A stretch of 64,000 bases of DNA from Xestospongia muta (taxonomy: Eukaryota > Porifera > Demospongiae > Haplosclerida > Petrosiidae): assembly GCA_963693285.1 (NCBI GenBank), contig OY848923.1, positions 3,730,038-3,794,037 on the forward strand, in the 5' to 3' direction. A program made the position numbers and the translations under genes. A model generated the notes under the pieces. The model had not been told where the DNA came from. It did no database searches and saw only the letters and a program-made list of their open reading frames with translations. Positions 51,290 to 64,000 of this stretch are shown here, piece after piece; the first letter of the stretch is position 1, and every line of letters starts with the position of its first letter.

Positions 51290-54200
51290 GTGACCCGTAC
51301 TATATTTTAGTCAAAACGTTCAAGTTGTCCCTTAAAAATCCAAACCACGTGGCTGCTGTCACACTCAAGATCCCTCGTGTCTGGCCTTCTGATCTCAAAA
51401 TCTGCAGGTGGAGGCACAATTTAGCACTAAAGGCATCACTGCTCAGAAAACTAAATTCGAACATGTCATTGCCTCACTTGCACCGGAAGTTGCACAGGAA
51501 GTCGAGATCTCATTCTATCTCCACCAATCGATCGCCCTACAATGTCCTAAAATAGCAATTCATACAACGTACCGCTGCTTCGGCGCAACGGCGACTCCAA
51601 CAGCTATTTAATGCTGAAGAGCTTGGAGATCACAAGCCAACACAGTGACTTAGACGAATGCAACAGCTAAATGGTGAAAAAGCCAGTGGTGCTGACGCCT
51701 CATTCTTATGTTAGTTATTTTTACAGCAATTACTTTCTAATGGTACTTGCCTCCATTAACACCGCTATTTTAGATGATATTACACAACTGGCCGATGAAA
51801 TTAAAGAAGTAGCCACACCTTTAATTTCATATGTTTCTGCTTCCACAGAAGTAGACGTAAGTGTAGTTCTACCTACAAATACTGAATGCAAACACCAACA
51901 ACATTGATTTACACTACAAACAGTTAATCACACTCCAATCAAGACATATGGTACTCAGCTCATCACACTCAATCTCAGCCTCTGTCGAACATTTCGATGG
52001 CCATTTATTATAGCAGATGTCCATAAACCAAACATTGTGCTGACTTTCTCAGACACTTTAATTTGCCATTAGATGTGTGTCACTAAAGATTAGTAGATGC
52101 CATTACACAAGTCAAAGCTCAGGGTATTTCTTCTAAGTACACACCTATGAATTTAGTTTTGCAATTAATTAAACCCAAAACTGAATTTAAAACTGTACTC
52201 ACTGAATTCCCTTCTATACTCAACCTAACACACTTGACCATCCAATTAAACACGATGTCACTCACCATATCAAAACCAATGGCCTACCAGTACATTCACG
52301 AGCATGTCCACTTTCCCCTGAGAAACTTAAAATTGCTTATCAGGAGTTTAAACATATGTTACAACTGGGTATCATCCAGCACTCATCTAGCAACAGGTTC
52401 TCACCTCCTCATATGGTTCCCAAAAAGACACCAAGGAATTGGAGGGAGACCTTGTGAAGACTACAAACCTCGCAATATTGTCACCATTCCCGACTGTTAT
52501 CCCATCCTGCACATTCACGATTTTTCTGCTACCTTACAAGGATCTACTATATTTTTTTTAAAATTGATCATGTCAAAGCTTACTACCAAATACCAGTACA
52601 CCCAGGCAATATACCCCAAACCACAATTACCACCCCCTTTGGACTATTCAAATTTGCACATATGCCCTTTGGTCTCAGAAACACAGCACAAACATTTCAA
52701 AGATTCATTGACCAGGTCATTCAAGAACTTAAATTTACATATGCATATATTGATGATGTACTTATAGCTAGCCAGTCTCCAGAAGAACATCTGCAATGTC
52801 TCCAAACAGTATTTCATCAATTCCAATAACATGGTATTGTCATCAATCCTGCCAAATGTGAATTTGCGGTTGAACAACTTCAATTTTTGGGACATCTAGT
52901 CAACACACATGCTATAGCCCTTCTTGAAGACAAGGTTAAAACGTAAAGGATTTCCCTTTACCAGCCAGTAAGCGAAAATTACATGAATACTTAGGATTCG
53001 TTAATTTCTACCATTGTTTTATTTCTCAATGTGCTCATGAACTGCAACCATTGAACACCTTACTCTCAGACAACAGTAGAGAACTGACTTGGACAACAGA
53101 AGTGTTGCAGGGATTCTATTTAATCAAACACATTCTAGCAAAAGCCACTCTTCTTTCACATCCCAAACCAGATGCACCATTTTGCAAAACGACTGATGCT
53201 TCCAACATTGCTGTAGGTGCTGTTCTTCAACAACAAGTCAATAATATATGGCAACCACTATCGTATTTCTCACACAAATTAAAACCTGCTAAAACCAATA
53301 CAGTACATTTAACAGAGCAATTTACTTAGCAATCAAACTCTTTCGCCATTACAGTGAAGGACATACCTTTAACATTGCTACTGATAATAAAACCCCTCAC
53401 CTTCTCTCTACAAATGAACTTAAACAAATACTCGCAACAACAAATCTGACAAGTCCATTTCATCTCCCAATTTACTTCTGATATCAGACACATCAGTGGG
53501 AGTAACAACCCAATAGCTGATGCAATCTCTTGACTAGAGATACAAGCAATCCAGCAAAGACCTTCGATGTTAGACTTTGCAGCAATGGCAATCTCCCAAC
53601 AATCTGATCAAGAACTCCAAGTAATACAATCATCATCCTCTTCATCACTCAAATTTACTGATATCCCTATTGAAGGCACAGAGACTAATTTAGTTTGTGA
53701 TACTTCAACAGGTGTACTCCAGCCCTGTGTACCCAAAGGTTTCTTATACCAAGAATTTGAGTTATTACATTCACTTTCTCATCCAGTTATGCGTGCAACC
53801 CAACGTCTGGTTAATTCATCTTACATTTGGCCAAATATGAGTACTGATGTCAGAAAATGGACATGTTCATGTGTACAGTGTCAAAGAGCTAAAGTGCAAC
53901 AACACACAGTATCTCATCATTCTACATTCACTACTCCAGATGTTCACTTTGATTACATTCATATTGATATAGTCGGACCATTACCTCCTTCCAATTGTTA
54001 TTCATATATACTCACTTGTATTGATAGGTTCACGTGCTGGACAGAAGCCTTGCCATCTAGTGGATATTACAGCTGCAACATATGCCAGAACGTTCTTAAG
54101 CGGATAGATTTTACGTTTTGGAACACCTTCCACTATCACAACTGACTGTGGTCGACAATTTGAGTCCATACTGTGGAAACATCTTATGGAACTATTGGAT

Positions 54201-54679
54201 TCTGCCCATATACATAGTACAGCTTACCATCCTATTTCAAACGGTATGGTCAAATGTTTCCACAGACAACTCAAAACAGCATTTAAAGCATACCTTAATT
54301 CAACTCAGTGGACTGAACCTCTACCAATTATTCTTCTTAGCATCAGCACTGTAGTTAAACAGGACTTAGGCTGTTCTGCAGCTGAAATCGTTTATGGTAC
54401 TACTCTTCATCCACCAGCAGCATTTTTCAGCCCATAACAAAGGACAACCTGGAACCAATGGATTATGTACAAAACCTAAAGAAACTAATACAAAACCTGC
54501 AAGCAGTTCCTCCTCGTTCCAATCAACAAAAGCCAGTACGTGTTCTGTTTAACCAAATAGTTCTGTTACCCTCTACATCTGCTTCACTTTATGAGTTAAG
54601 TTATGAAAAAGCAAACATTACAATAATAACTTTACTATTCAGCAATAATTGCTCAGTACAAGGTACAAAGTATAGTTAA
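51290..54679 (+). mobile_element. G5: degenerate Ty3/gypsy element, mosaic of the two G lineages
   Basis: Gag lies at 51325-51611, followed by the gag/retropepsin fusion lacking DTG (51671-51907, EVDVSVVLPTN). RT is at about 52147-52823 with YIDD intact, RNase H at 53051-53329 with a base loss at AAAACCAATAC, and integrase at 53567-54437. The 5' two thirds follow G2/G6 (for example EVLQGFYLIKHILAKAT). From about 53600 onward the sequence is nearly identical to G1, including the CCAGTTATG and CCATCTAGTGG variants. A recombination or conversion join lies between about 53580 and 53715. Confidence 0.88.
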
Positions 54680-54988
54680 TATTAATTGAACAGTAGCTGG
54701 TCCATATAGTTATTAAGTTATTTTTTTATTATGATTACATAAGTTAAGGAGTGTTGAGTCAGGTCTCCTCGACTAAAAACAACTTTTAATATCGTTACTT
54801 TAAAGCAAATTTTATTATTGTATACCAAGTATTAATATTCATTTGTTTGTTCAATTTATGACTCAAATAACGATTAAAATAATTGTAATGATATATAAAG
54901 TTAAGGGACATTCAATATTTAATTGAATTTGATGCAGCAAACTGAACACAATTACATTTATATTACTATATATAATCTTGATGTGTTA

Positions 54989-55157
54989 TTAATGCAAAAT
55001 TTACATCTGTTGTAAATGCTCTTTTAACTCTCTTTATAGTGTAAGTTGACTACTAGTTATGATGCTTGGTAGACTCTCATAGTACCTGAAGTTGATGAAC
55101 AGTATAAATGGTTCATTTTGAGTTATATGGAGTTCAAAATAACATACAAGCTAGACA
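54989..55157 (-). repeat. Inverted fragment of the unit head (micro-inversion with flanking deletions)
   Basis: These bases are the reverse complement of about 20729-20908. Direct homology to the first mega-repeat stops at GATGTGTTA (about 20368 equivalent) and resumes at CAACTATGTCAAAC (about 21156 equivalent). Sequence on both sides of the inverted piece has been lost. Confidence 0.85.
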
Positions 55158-55545
55158 CAACTATGTCAAACTGTCTATAATAATCAAAGATTCACAATGG
55201 CTATATTCAAACAATATTTTCATGTTTGTCCAAAGTCTCCTTTACTCGTAATACAAATCTTCAAATTAATTTTTCTCTATATTTAATATTAAGATTAGAT
55301 TATATTACTGTGATAATACAAGTCATTTGACTGTCATTGTTTGGTTTTATGCATCCTAACAAAGTACTTTTAAGTGTGTATATGTTATTTTGTCTAAGAA
55401 CAGAAATAAAGTCATTATAGTTCTATCATTCTATCAAACAGTCAATTTCATACTAATCAAAGCAGTATTATGTTCACTTCATTGTATCAAATATTATAGC
55501 TACATAATCATATGTTGGTTAAATCAACCAATTAGTTTTTACATT

Positions 55546-55548
<3 letters not shown>

Positions 55549-55592
<44 letters not shown>
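55549..55592. repeat. (TA)n microsatellite
   Basis: About 22 TA units, the counterpart of 21541-21582. Confidence 0.95.
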
Positions 55593-55594
<2 letters not shown>

Positions 55595-55769
55595 GCTTGT
55601 CAAACTACAAGTTATTAAGAATCAGCAAGATTAAGGATACCATACAGACTCAAGATACCTCAATAAATTCATCATAATAGTACATTACTAAAATATTGTA
55701 TACTACTTTTACAATGTCCTAGACCTCATCTCCAACCTGTACCACATACACGTGAGGTTTAGTGCTTAC

Positions 55770-55785
55770 GAGCGGATATCCGCTC
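55770..55785. repeat. Perfect 16-base palindrome, third copy
   Basis: Same GAGCGGATATCCGCTC in the same unit position as 21761 and 44979. Confidence 0.7.
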
Positions 55786-56013
55786 TTGGTTCCGGTATAC
55801 TTCACTTCTAATTCCGATTATAGTATTTCACTCGTGATTTTAATATATCACGGAAGCGGTATTAGTGTTTATGTCAAATCTCAATTATACTCTTCTAAAA
55901 TTAACATTTCCTCCAATAATGTACTTCTAACTCTGTCTGTCAACCTTAAACATTCTGCATTTATACTCAGTGCCTGTTATTGATCAACTTGATCTCTGTA
56001 AGATCATAATCAC

Positions 56014-56247
56014 TTGTTGGATATGCTGTTTAAGCCTAAACTCTTCCATTTTACTCATCATCTTCTCATAGGTGATTTTACTGTCAATTACGTCTCTACA
56101 TCAGCCTTAAAACTCAACGATGATGTTATGTTTCACTATTTTGTTTTCCATGAAATTATTAAAGATCCAACTCATTTATCCACTAGTTCTGTTGTTCCAT
56201 TCATTATTGATATTATTTTTTACTGTCAACTACTTTATAATTACTAG
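56014..56247 (+). other. Conserved unit ORF, copy 5 (unidentified)
   Basis: Homologue of 21991-22218, with its end shifted as in copy 4. It is convergent with P5 and has an AATAAA at about 56295. Not recognised. Confidence 0.3.
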
Positions 56248-56378
56248 CTAATTAGCCAACTATACTCAAGATTTATTTTTAAGCATCAAATCTGAATAAA
56301 CAATAATGAACTCAACAAATTCGTATAGAACTTTATTGTTACAGATATTGCAATTTACATTTTACATGTATATTAATA

Positions 56379-57545
56379 TCAAAATGTTAGTTTACAGAAA
56401 AATCCATAAAATAGATTAGTTGACATTATTATACCAACTGTTCTGTTATCACTTTGAGCAATAGCAGCTGAGCCAGAATCGCCAGGTAGTAGAGCGGCTG
56501 CACTGAGGTCAATCCTCACTACATCTTCAAAGAAAGCATATTTTATTACGCCACCAATGTTAACACTCATCTTCATACTTGTAGAAAGGGCTACAATTTC
56601 CATATTCCACATTAAATCTTCTGTAAGTCCTCCATAACACTTCACTTTCTCGTTTTCAACCGGATCACGAATTGATCCAACTGCTCCAATCTGCTCTACT
56701 TCAGGAGAACCTTGTGCTGGAGTAATATCAGCCCAGGCAAGATCTTGTTTAGCTCGAATAATATTTGGATCATTAAGTGAGTCATACAAAATGACTGGTA
56801 TGTGACCTGTGACATTAGCTCCAGTATAAACATAGTCTTCAGAGCTATCAGAACGAGCAAAGATTCTCTTATTAAGGTTGTTGTCATTAAACTCAGTTAG
56901 CACATGAGCTGCAGAGAGTAAACGGTAAATTCCCTTGTATTGAGTATTAACCCCCAATGACCCCTCTACTGTTAAACCTTCTGTGCGAACCATACTTCCT
57001 CCTTTATAAGGTGCACTTAAAGCTACAATCTCTCCTTCCTCAATAACATCTACAGGTACATTGATTATTTTATTGTCCTCAGTTTCAAACAAAATAAATT
57101 CTGGTATAAGTACATCAGGTGCTTCAGTTCGTTGTAGTGTTGGCTTTTTTATTACACCAATGTAAAATACTTTGTTGCCTGTTTTCTGACCACCTTTCTT
57201 TTCATCATGATAACTTAGACTAACTATGTTAGGAGTAGAAAGAAGAAAGTGATGACTTTTGATAAGCTTTTTAGCATCTGCTGCAGACAACTTCACTGGT
57301 GGTCCTACCATTCTTGGGTGACCTGTACAATCATATGCGATAAGATGAATATTATTACTAAAAGATCATAGCAAATATCACAGAAATACAACAATTGAAA
57401 AGATTGATATAAATGGATAAGTCATATATATATTAACATCATTAAACATACTTGAATCATCACAATGATGGAAGTGGTGAACATAAACAATAGCCATAGC
57501 TGCAACTAAGCATGCAATGAAACCTTGCTTCCACGTAAACTCCAT
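56379..57545 (-). CDS. P5: secreted NAL1-like trypsin-fold serine protease
   Basis: Exon 1 is 57452-57545 and exon 2 is 56379-57322, giving 345 residues. Nearest to P2 (shared VEQIGAVGS and EGLTVEGSLG) and P4. Signal peptide, His171, Asp225 and Ser314 motifs are all intact. Private changes include SAADAKK in place of SATDAKK and TSMKMS in place of TSMRMS. The TATA box is at 57616-57623 and AATAAA at 56332-56337, both on the minus strand. Confidence 0.85.
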
Positions 57546-57615
57546 TATTTGTGAGTTATGATTATTGTCACAGTTTGGCGATAGAAAAAGAAATAATTAC
57601 TTGAACTGCTTTGGG

Positions 57616-57623
57616 TTTATATA
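57616..57623 (-). promoter_or_regulatory. TATA box of P5
   Basis: TATATAAA on the minus strand, 71-78 bases upstream of the P5 ATG. Confidence 0.6.
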
Positions 57624-57978
57624 ACTTATAGCAGTAGGTGTTGTTTATCTTGAAGCCCCGCCCTATCAAGTCAAAGTTACGAGGAATAATCGTAGATGAT
57701 ATTATTACTCATCTTATAGATCATGATTATTTCCATATGCTTAATGCAATGAGGCTATTATTTAAGAAAAAATCTGTTTTCAATTTTGAAAGCTATTCCT
57801 TTTATAACATATATATAATGATTTATTTTCAAAATAGTCATATTATTAGATAAACTTTCCAAATCTGTGTGTTGTCTTTGTATTATATTTACTAACTTAA
57901 TTTACTTTTGATTTGTTAGTGCCTAAACCTTTTCACAACAGATTCTATCTCATGTTGATTATATATATGTATATATAA

Positions 57979-58010
<32 letters not shown>

Positions 58011-59041
58011 ATAGTGCATACATCAGAAAGCATGTATTCCGTTTGCTATTATTAAATGTGATATAATAACAGATTACCTCCCTTTATTCATACTGTAGTG
58101 CTAACAGGGAAAGGCAAAGAATTTCCTAAAAACAACTTACCTCTCATTGTTTATTAACAATGCAAACACGAATAGGAAAGTGATTTCCTAAAGCTAATTA
58201 CAGAATGCCTTTAACCATACATTTAAAGTCAGTGCTAGCTGTGTCAACATTTAATAAAGCATGTGAGACAAGAAATCTTTCTAAATTTAAACAATTTTTG
58301 TAATGAATGAACATTTAAATTACATTTTTCAGATTATAATAAGAGCAATGGTTTTAGATCCAAAGCAAATAAAGGGATTAGTGCTAATATAAGTTTTCTC
58401 TCAAGCCTATAATCTTTCAATAATAACACTGAGCAAGGACTGAGATATTACAACAATTTAAGAGAAGACAATTGATTTCTTTTTCAAAGAATTCAAAATG
58501 TAGATACTGTAATTATTTCTCCTCCAATTGAGATAATAATGTAGTTTAAGAAACATACCTACACTTCTTCAAAAGCATCAAGTTACAGCTGAACTTTGTA
58601 CTCATAGTTTATTAGTCTTAGATTTCTTAATTACTTTGCACTTTCAGCTGGTTCATTCATAACTATGAATTATGCCCATTTGTAGGGCATGCTTTGAGTA
58701 CTTTAGAATCAAAACAAAACTAATATTTTTAGCGCTGTGAAATTCTACATATTTGGATTTATACCATTTTTTGAGATAGGAAGAGATGTTTAGATTATAC
58801 CAATTCTTTTGAAAGATTAATCAGCACAGCACAGCTCCTACTGTATAAACTCAGTATCCACTATGTTACTAATTATTATTCATTACTAATTTTTGGTATC
58901 ATGTCACATACTAAAAAATATAAGTTATCAGTCTGTCTGGGGAAAACGAATAGTGTCTTTATAGTCAATTTGCATTTCTTCAGATCGTGCATTAGCAGTA
59001 GTAGTTAGTGATAATATTTATTACACTACCCTAGAACTACA
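57624..59041. other. Spacer between P5 and G6
   Basis: No gene. Homologous to the spacer after P4 without the 218-base duplication. Contains a TA-rich run at about 57957-58013 interrupted by TTTATA. Confidence 0.5.
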
Positions 59042-61961
59042 TTTGTGACCCGTACTATATTTTAGTCAAAACGTTCAAGTTGTCCCTTGAAAATCCAAAC
59101 CACGTGGCTGCTGTCACACTCAAGATCCCTCGTGTCTGGCCTTCTGATCTCCAAATCTGCAGGTGGAGGCATAATTTAGCACTAAAGGCATCACTGCTCA
59201 GAAAACTAAATTCGAACATGTCATTGCCTCACTTGCACCGGAAGTTGCACAGGAAGTCGAGATCTCATTCTATCTCCAGCAATCGATCGCCCTACAATGT
59301 CCTAAAAAAGCAATTCATACAACGTACCGCTGCTTCGGCGCAACGGCGACTCCAACAGCTATTTAATGCTGAAGAGCTTGGAGATCACAAGCCAACACAG
59401 TTACTTAGACGAATGCAACAGCTAAATGGTGAAAAAGCCAGTGGTGCTGACGCCTCATTCTTATGTTAGTTATTTTTACAGCGATTACTTTCTAGTGGTA
59501 CTTGCCTCCATTAACACCGCTATTTTAGATGATATTACACAACTGGCAGATGAAATTAAAGAAGTAGCCACACCTTTAATTTCATATGTTCTGCTTCCAC
59601 AGAAGTAGAAGTAAGTGTAGTTCCACCTACAAATACTGAATGCAAACACCAACAACATTGATTTACACTACAAACAGTTAATCACACTCCAATCAAGACA
59701 TATGGTACTCAGCTCATCACACTCAATCTCAGCCTCTGTCGAACATTTCGATGGCCATTTATTATAGCAGATGTCCATAAACCAAACATTGTGCTGACTT
59801 TCTCAGACACTTTAATTTGCCAATAGATGTGTGTCACTAAAGATTAGTAGATGCCATTACACAAGTCAAAGCTCAGGGTATTTCTTCTAAGTACACACCT
59901 ATGAATTTAGTTTTGCAATTAATTAAACCCAAAACTGAATTTAAAACTGTACTCACTGAATTCCCTTCTATACTCAGCCTAACAAACTTGACCATCCAAT
60001 TAAACACGATGTCACTCACCATATCAAAACCAATGGCCTACCAGTACATTCACGAGCATGTCCACTTTCCCCTGAGAAACTTAAAATTGCTTATCAGGAG
60101 TTTAAACATATGTTACAACTGGGTATCATCCAGCACTCATATAGCAACAGGTTCTCACCTCCTCATATGGTTCCCAAAAAGACACCAAGGAATTGGAGGG
60201 AGACCTTGTGAAGACTACAAACCTCGCAATATTGTCACCATTCCCGACTGTTATCCCATCCTACACATTCACAATTTTTCTGCTACCTTACAAGGATCTA
60301 CTTTATTTTTTTTAAATTATTCATCTCAAAGCTTACTACCAAATACCAGTACACCCAGGCAATATACCCCAAACCACAATTACCACCCCCTTTGGACTAT
60401 TCGAATTTACACGTATGCCCTTTGGTCTCAGAAACACAGCACAAACATTGCAAAGATTCATTGACCAGGTCATTCAAGGGCTTCAATTTACTTATGCGTA
60501 TATTGATGATGTACTTATAGCTAGCCAGTCTCCAGAAGAACATCTGCAATGTCTCCAAACAGTATTTCATCAATTCCAATAACATGGTATAGTCATCAAT
60601 CCTGCCAAATGTGAATTTGCGGTTGAACAACTTCAATTTTTGGGACATCTAGTCAACACGCATGCTATAGCCCTTCCTGAAGACAAGGTTAAAACGTAAA
60701 GGATTTCCCTTTACCAGCCAGTAAACGAAAATTACATGAATACTTAGGATTCGTTAATTTCTACCATTGTTTTATTTCTCAATGTGCTCATGAACTGCAA
60801 CCATTGAACACCTTACTCTCAGACAACAGTAGAGAACTGACTTGGACAACAGAAGCTTTGCAGGCATTCTACTTAATCAAAGACATTCTAGCAGAAGCCA
60901 CTCTTCTTTCACATCCCAAACCAGATGTACCATTTTGCATAATGACTGATGCTTCCAACATTGATGTAGGTGCTGTTCTACAACAACAAGTCAATAATTT
61001 ATGCAACCACTATCGTATTTCTCACACAAATTAAAACCTGCTAAAACCAAATACAGTACACTTAACAGAGCAATTTACTTAGCAATCAAACTCTTTCGCC
61101 ATTACATTGAAGGACATACCTTTAACATTGCTACTGATAATAAAACCCCTCACCTTCTCTCTACAAATGAACTTAAACAAATTCTTGCCACGACAAATCC
61201 GACAAGTCCATTTCATTTCCCAATTTTCTTCTGATATCAGACACATCAGTGGGAGTAACAACCCAATAGCTGATGCAATCTCTTGACTAGAGATACAAGC
61301 AATCCAGCAAAGACCTTCGATGTTAGACTTTGGAGCAATGGCAATCTCCCAACAATCTGATCAAGAACTCCAAGTAATACAATCATCATCCTCTTCATCA
61401 CTCAAATTTACTGATATCCCTATTGAAGGCACAGAGACTAATTTAGTTTGTGATACTTCAACAGGTGTACTCCAGCCCTGTGTACCCAAAGGTTTCTGAT
61501 ACCAAGAATTTGAGTTATTACATTCACTTTCTCATCCAGGTATGCGTGTAACCCAACGTCTGGTTAATTCATCTTACATTTGGCCAAATATGAATACTGA
61601 TGTCAGAAAATGGACATGTTCATGTGTACAATGTCAAAGAGCTAAAGTGCAACAACACACAGTATCTCCTCATTCTACATTAACTACTCCAGATGTTCAC
61701 TTTGATTACATTCATATTGATATAGTCGGACCATTACCTCCTTCCAATTGTTATTCATATATACTCACTTGTATTGATAGGTTCACATGCTGGACAGAAG
61801 CCTTGCCCTCTAGTGGATATTACAGCTGCAACAATTGCCAGAACGTTCGTAAGTGGATAGATTTTACGTTTTGGAACACCTTCCACTATCACAAGTGACT
61901 GTGGTCGACAATTTGAGTCCATACTCTGGAAACATCTTGTGGAACTATTGGATTCTGCACA
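59042..61961 (+). mobile_element. G6: degenerate Ty3/gypsy element truncated in integrase, sister of G2
   Basis: Gag is at 59080-59469, with a TAG-type break at TTATGTTAG. The gag/retropepsin fusion lacking DTG follows. RT is at about 59901-60580 with [11 protein letters not shown] intact, RNase H at 60804-61234 with a one-base loss at TTATGCAACC, and integrase at 61320-61961. The 3' end is cut at GATTCTGCACATG exactly as in G2. The RNase H part (EALQAFYLIKDILAEAT) is of the G1 type, so this copy is also mosaic. Confidence 0.88.
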
Positions 61962-61984
61962 TGTAATCCCGACGGCGTTTAGTA

Positions 61985-62333
61985 CGGAGGTCGAGGACGG
62001 ACATTCCAATTCCTATTTCAATCAATTAGGGGTATACGGACTTGTAATTTCTGTCCTCAGCTTCCGTATATGGCAAACCTACAATGTACAGCTGAAATCA
62101 GAAACCCCACCCAACTGGAAATATCTCAATGACGATCGATTCTAAGAGACGACTCTTGGTACTCGCGCTACGTCTTTATTAAATAACAAGAAAACCCTAG
62201 AAATAGCGCACGTGCTAATAAAGGAACAAAGATAAGAAATTGGAACTCATCAACTGGATCGTTAATTAGAATGTTTAAAAACGAGAAGGTACGAGGAACA
62301 AATAGGAATCGGAATGTCTGTCCTCGACTTCCG
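61985..62333. mobile_element. 349-bp TIR element (MITE-like), copy 2
   Basis: Same ends, same flanking TA and same position as 27744-28091, one base longer inside. It was copied with the unit rather than transposed independently. Confidence 0.7.
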
Positions 62334-62335
62334 TA

Positions 62336-63698
62336 ATTTAGGGAATACCTTCCATCATTTTTGATTAAAATTGTTCCCTAAAACCTAAGGTCTTAAGTGC
62401 AGACGTATAATGGGCACTCCCACTTCAATATCCAGTTGTCCACTTAAAGTAATTGAGCTTGTATTAGATTAAATCAAACAGAATAATGATAAGAAAATCA
62501 ATTTTAAAAAATTGATTGAGAATCAGTTTAATAATTGAGTATTGATACTTATCAATACTTTATTTTTGTCCTCTACGGCTCTCCATAGAAATAACTTTAT
62601 CATATCATATCTTGACCAATAATTCACAAGTCTCTTCAGGATGTATCTTTCCATGAGGTATATACAGTGTCCTCAAACCATACACATACATTCAAATTTA
62701 GTGACTGAGTGTGTTCTCCTTCCATAATAGAAGATACTTTACTAGTTATAATTATTATGAACACCAGCACCATCAAGATACTCAGTTGATCAAAAATATA
62801 TCAGTATGACAGTACATCATAGGTCATATTAATACAAAACAAGAGAAGGAATAAACTTTTATTAACTCAAGAAAGCTGCTATTTAGCTATACCTTTGTAT
62901 AGGTCAACTCAATTTCAAAACGACTAGCAGTAGCCATCTCAACTGCTATATATTGAACAGAAATTACACACTTCTATTTCAAAGTTAACAGAAATCAGCC
63001 ACGCTAGACTACAGGCAAGAAAGAGAAGGAGATGAAAGGAAAAAAAACATTGATAACCATCACAGAGTTAAAGGACAAAGAATGAGTAAAGTTACAAGAC
63101 AATGTATGGATTTGTGACTGAAAAAGTTATGGAACAGTCATTGAATAGAGGTTGCATAGATCCTAGCTGAGATGTTGTGACACCAACTGGATCAATAATT
63201 GAAGACATACTGTCAGTACTATATATCCAATTGTTTTTTGTATTCCAAACAAGACAAATTGCAAGGCATTTGCATTATTCCTACAAAAAAAATGAAAAGA
63301 TATTAGCTGACTACATAAAATGTAATTAATTATCAATAAATTTTATAAACCTTAACCACACAGAGCTAAAACAGTCAATGAGAATGATAATCCTCCAGCA
63401 TTCTATAGCTAGATCTATAGACTTCCACACAACATTGCTGATAATTATCTTTGTAGGTCTACTCAGTGTTTAACTGTGAAATCAGTATTCTCCTAAACAA
63501 GTAAAAGCTCATTTTTAACTTATAGCTTCGTTTAATATTATATATTTGTTAATATACTTTGTTATTAGCATAACAATAATCACGTGACAATAGTTATGAA
63601 TAATTCTACTTAAACCACTTTGTATGTTCACGATATCGTTCCCCGGACAAGAAACTGTTGCTTGAGATTTTAATTCTTTATTGATCTTTCGATGCTAA
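62336..63698. other. Flank between G6 and kelch gene K3
   Basis: Copy of 28094-29468 with small indels. The open frame seen at 28863-29108 is frameshifted here, which argues against it being a working gene. Nothing else recognised apart from the upstream E-box-like motif. Confidence 0.5.
63581..63588. promoter_or_regulatory. E-box-like CACGTGAC upstream of K3
   Basis: Same motif and same spacing (111-118 bases before the ATG) as at K2. Confidence 0.35.
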
Positions 63699-64000
63699 AT
63701 GACTACATCAGGTAATGTTACTAGATGTCATGTACTATCTTAATTAGTAGTAGTACAACATCTACACTTGTAGGTATTATATAGTCTCACTAATCAGATG
63801 CTTTTTCTCTACAGTGAAGTTCTGACTAGGGAGACTAGTATAATATATAGACTACATGTATCATAATATATTGTATTTGCTACCACACAGCTACTGTAAC
63901 CTGATCCTAAGGTATGAATCACTGTATGCACAGGATCATTAAGTTTTCTGGTTTTGGTTTAAAGTCAGCAAACCCTACTTCATTAAACATTTGAAACATA
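63699..64000 (+). CDS. K3: start of a third kelch-kinase gene copy (partial, cut by window end)
   Basis: First exon 63699-63711 reads MTTS plus one base, followed by a GTAATG donor, exactly as in K2. The rest of the visible sequence is intron 1, homologous to 29482-29770. Whether this copy has the kinase cannot be told from the window. Confidence 0.7.

Overview
The window looks like nuclear DNA of an early-branching animal, most likely a demosponge. It is strongly A+T-rich by eye, has short GT-AG introns, very compact 3' ends with AATAAA signals, and a kelch / coiled-coil / TKL-type kinase gene architecture that I associate with sponges. The organism call is inference. The exon structures and repeats are read directly. 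No CRISPR array, bacterial operon, tRNA or rRNA was seen.

Layout. A six-exon kelch-coiled-coil-kinase gene (K1, 506-4594) is the only complete single-copy gene. A gene-poor spacer with a 96-bp CT repeat follows. Then come a V8-like serine protease gene with a C-terminal beta-trefoil-like triplicate (7795-9000, one in-frame TAA) and a decayed group II PLP decarboxylase (histidine-decarboxylase-like) on the minus strand (about 10030-10986).

From about 11060 the DNA is a tandem series of 7-10 kb units. Each unit is built from a short exon-like piece, a small plus-strand ORF, a two-exon secreted trypsin-fold protease gene on the minus strand (P), a spacer, and a dead Ty3/gypsy element on the plus strand (G). 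P1 (12984-14150) carries a nonsense codon. P2 (22357-23523), P3 (36244-37410), P4 (48404-49570) and P5 (56379-57545) are open. Gypsy remnants are G1 (16378-20062), G2 (24799-27720), G3 (39635-43310), G4 (integrase only, 45178-46035), G5 (51290-54679) and G6 (59042-61961). G2 and G6 are both cut by the same foreign segment, which contains a TIR element (27744-28091, 61985-62333).

Higher-order repeat. After G2 the kelch gene starts again (K2, 29469), but K2 has lost exons 3-5 and most of exon 6. It is fused to the tail of the V8-like gene and followed by a second decarboxylase remnant and more P/G units. After G6 the kelch gene starts a third time (K3, 63699, cut by the window end). The locus is therefore a mega-repeat of roughly 29 kb and 34 kb periods, itself containing tandem P/G units. 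Later private events include a Penelope-like insertion with a 13-bp target duplication (46974-47486), a micro-inversion (about 54989-55157) and a 218-bp tandem duplication (50654-51089).

Functionally, the credible products are one kelch-kinase and four (possibly) active copies of a secreted protease whose domain plan resembles bacterial and plant NAL1-type trypsin-like proteins. I did not find a multi-gene pathway. The most interesting aspect is the repeated amplification of this protease together with an already dead retroelement.
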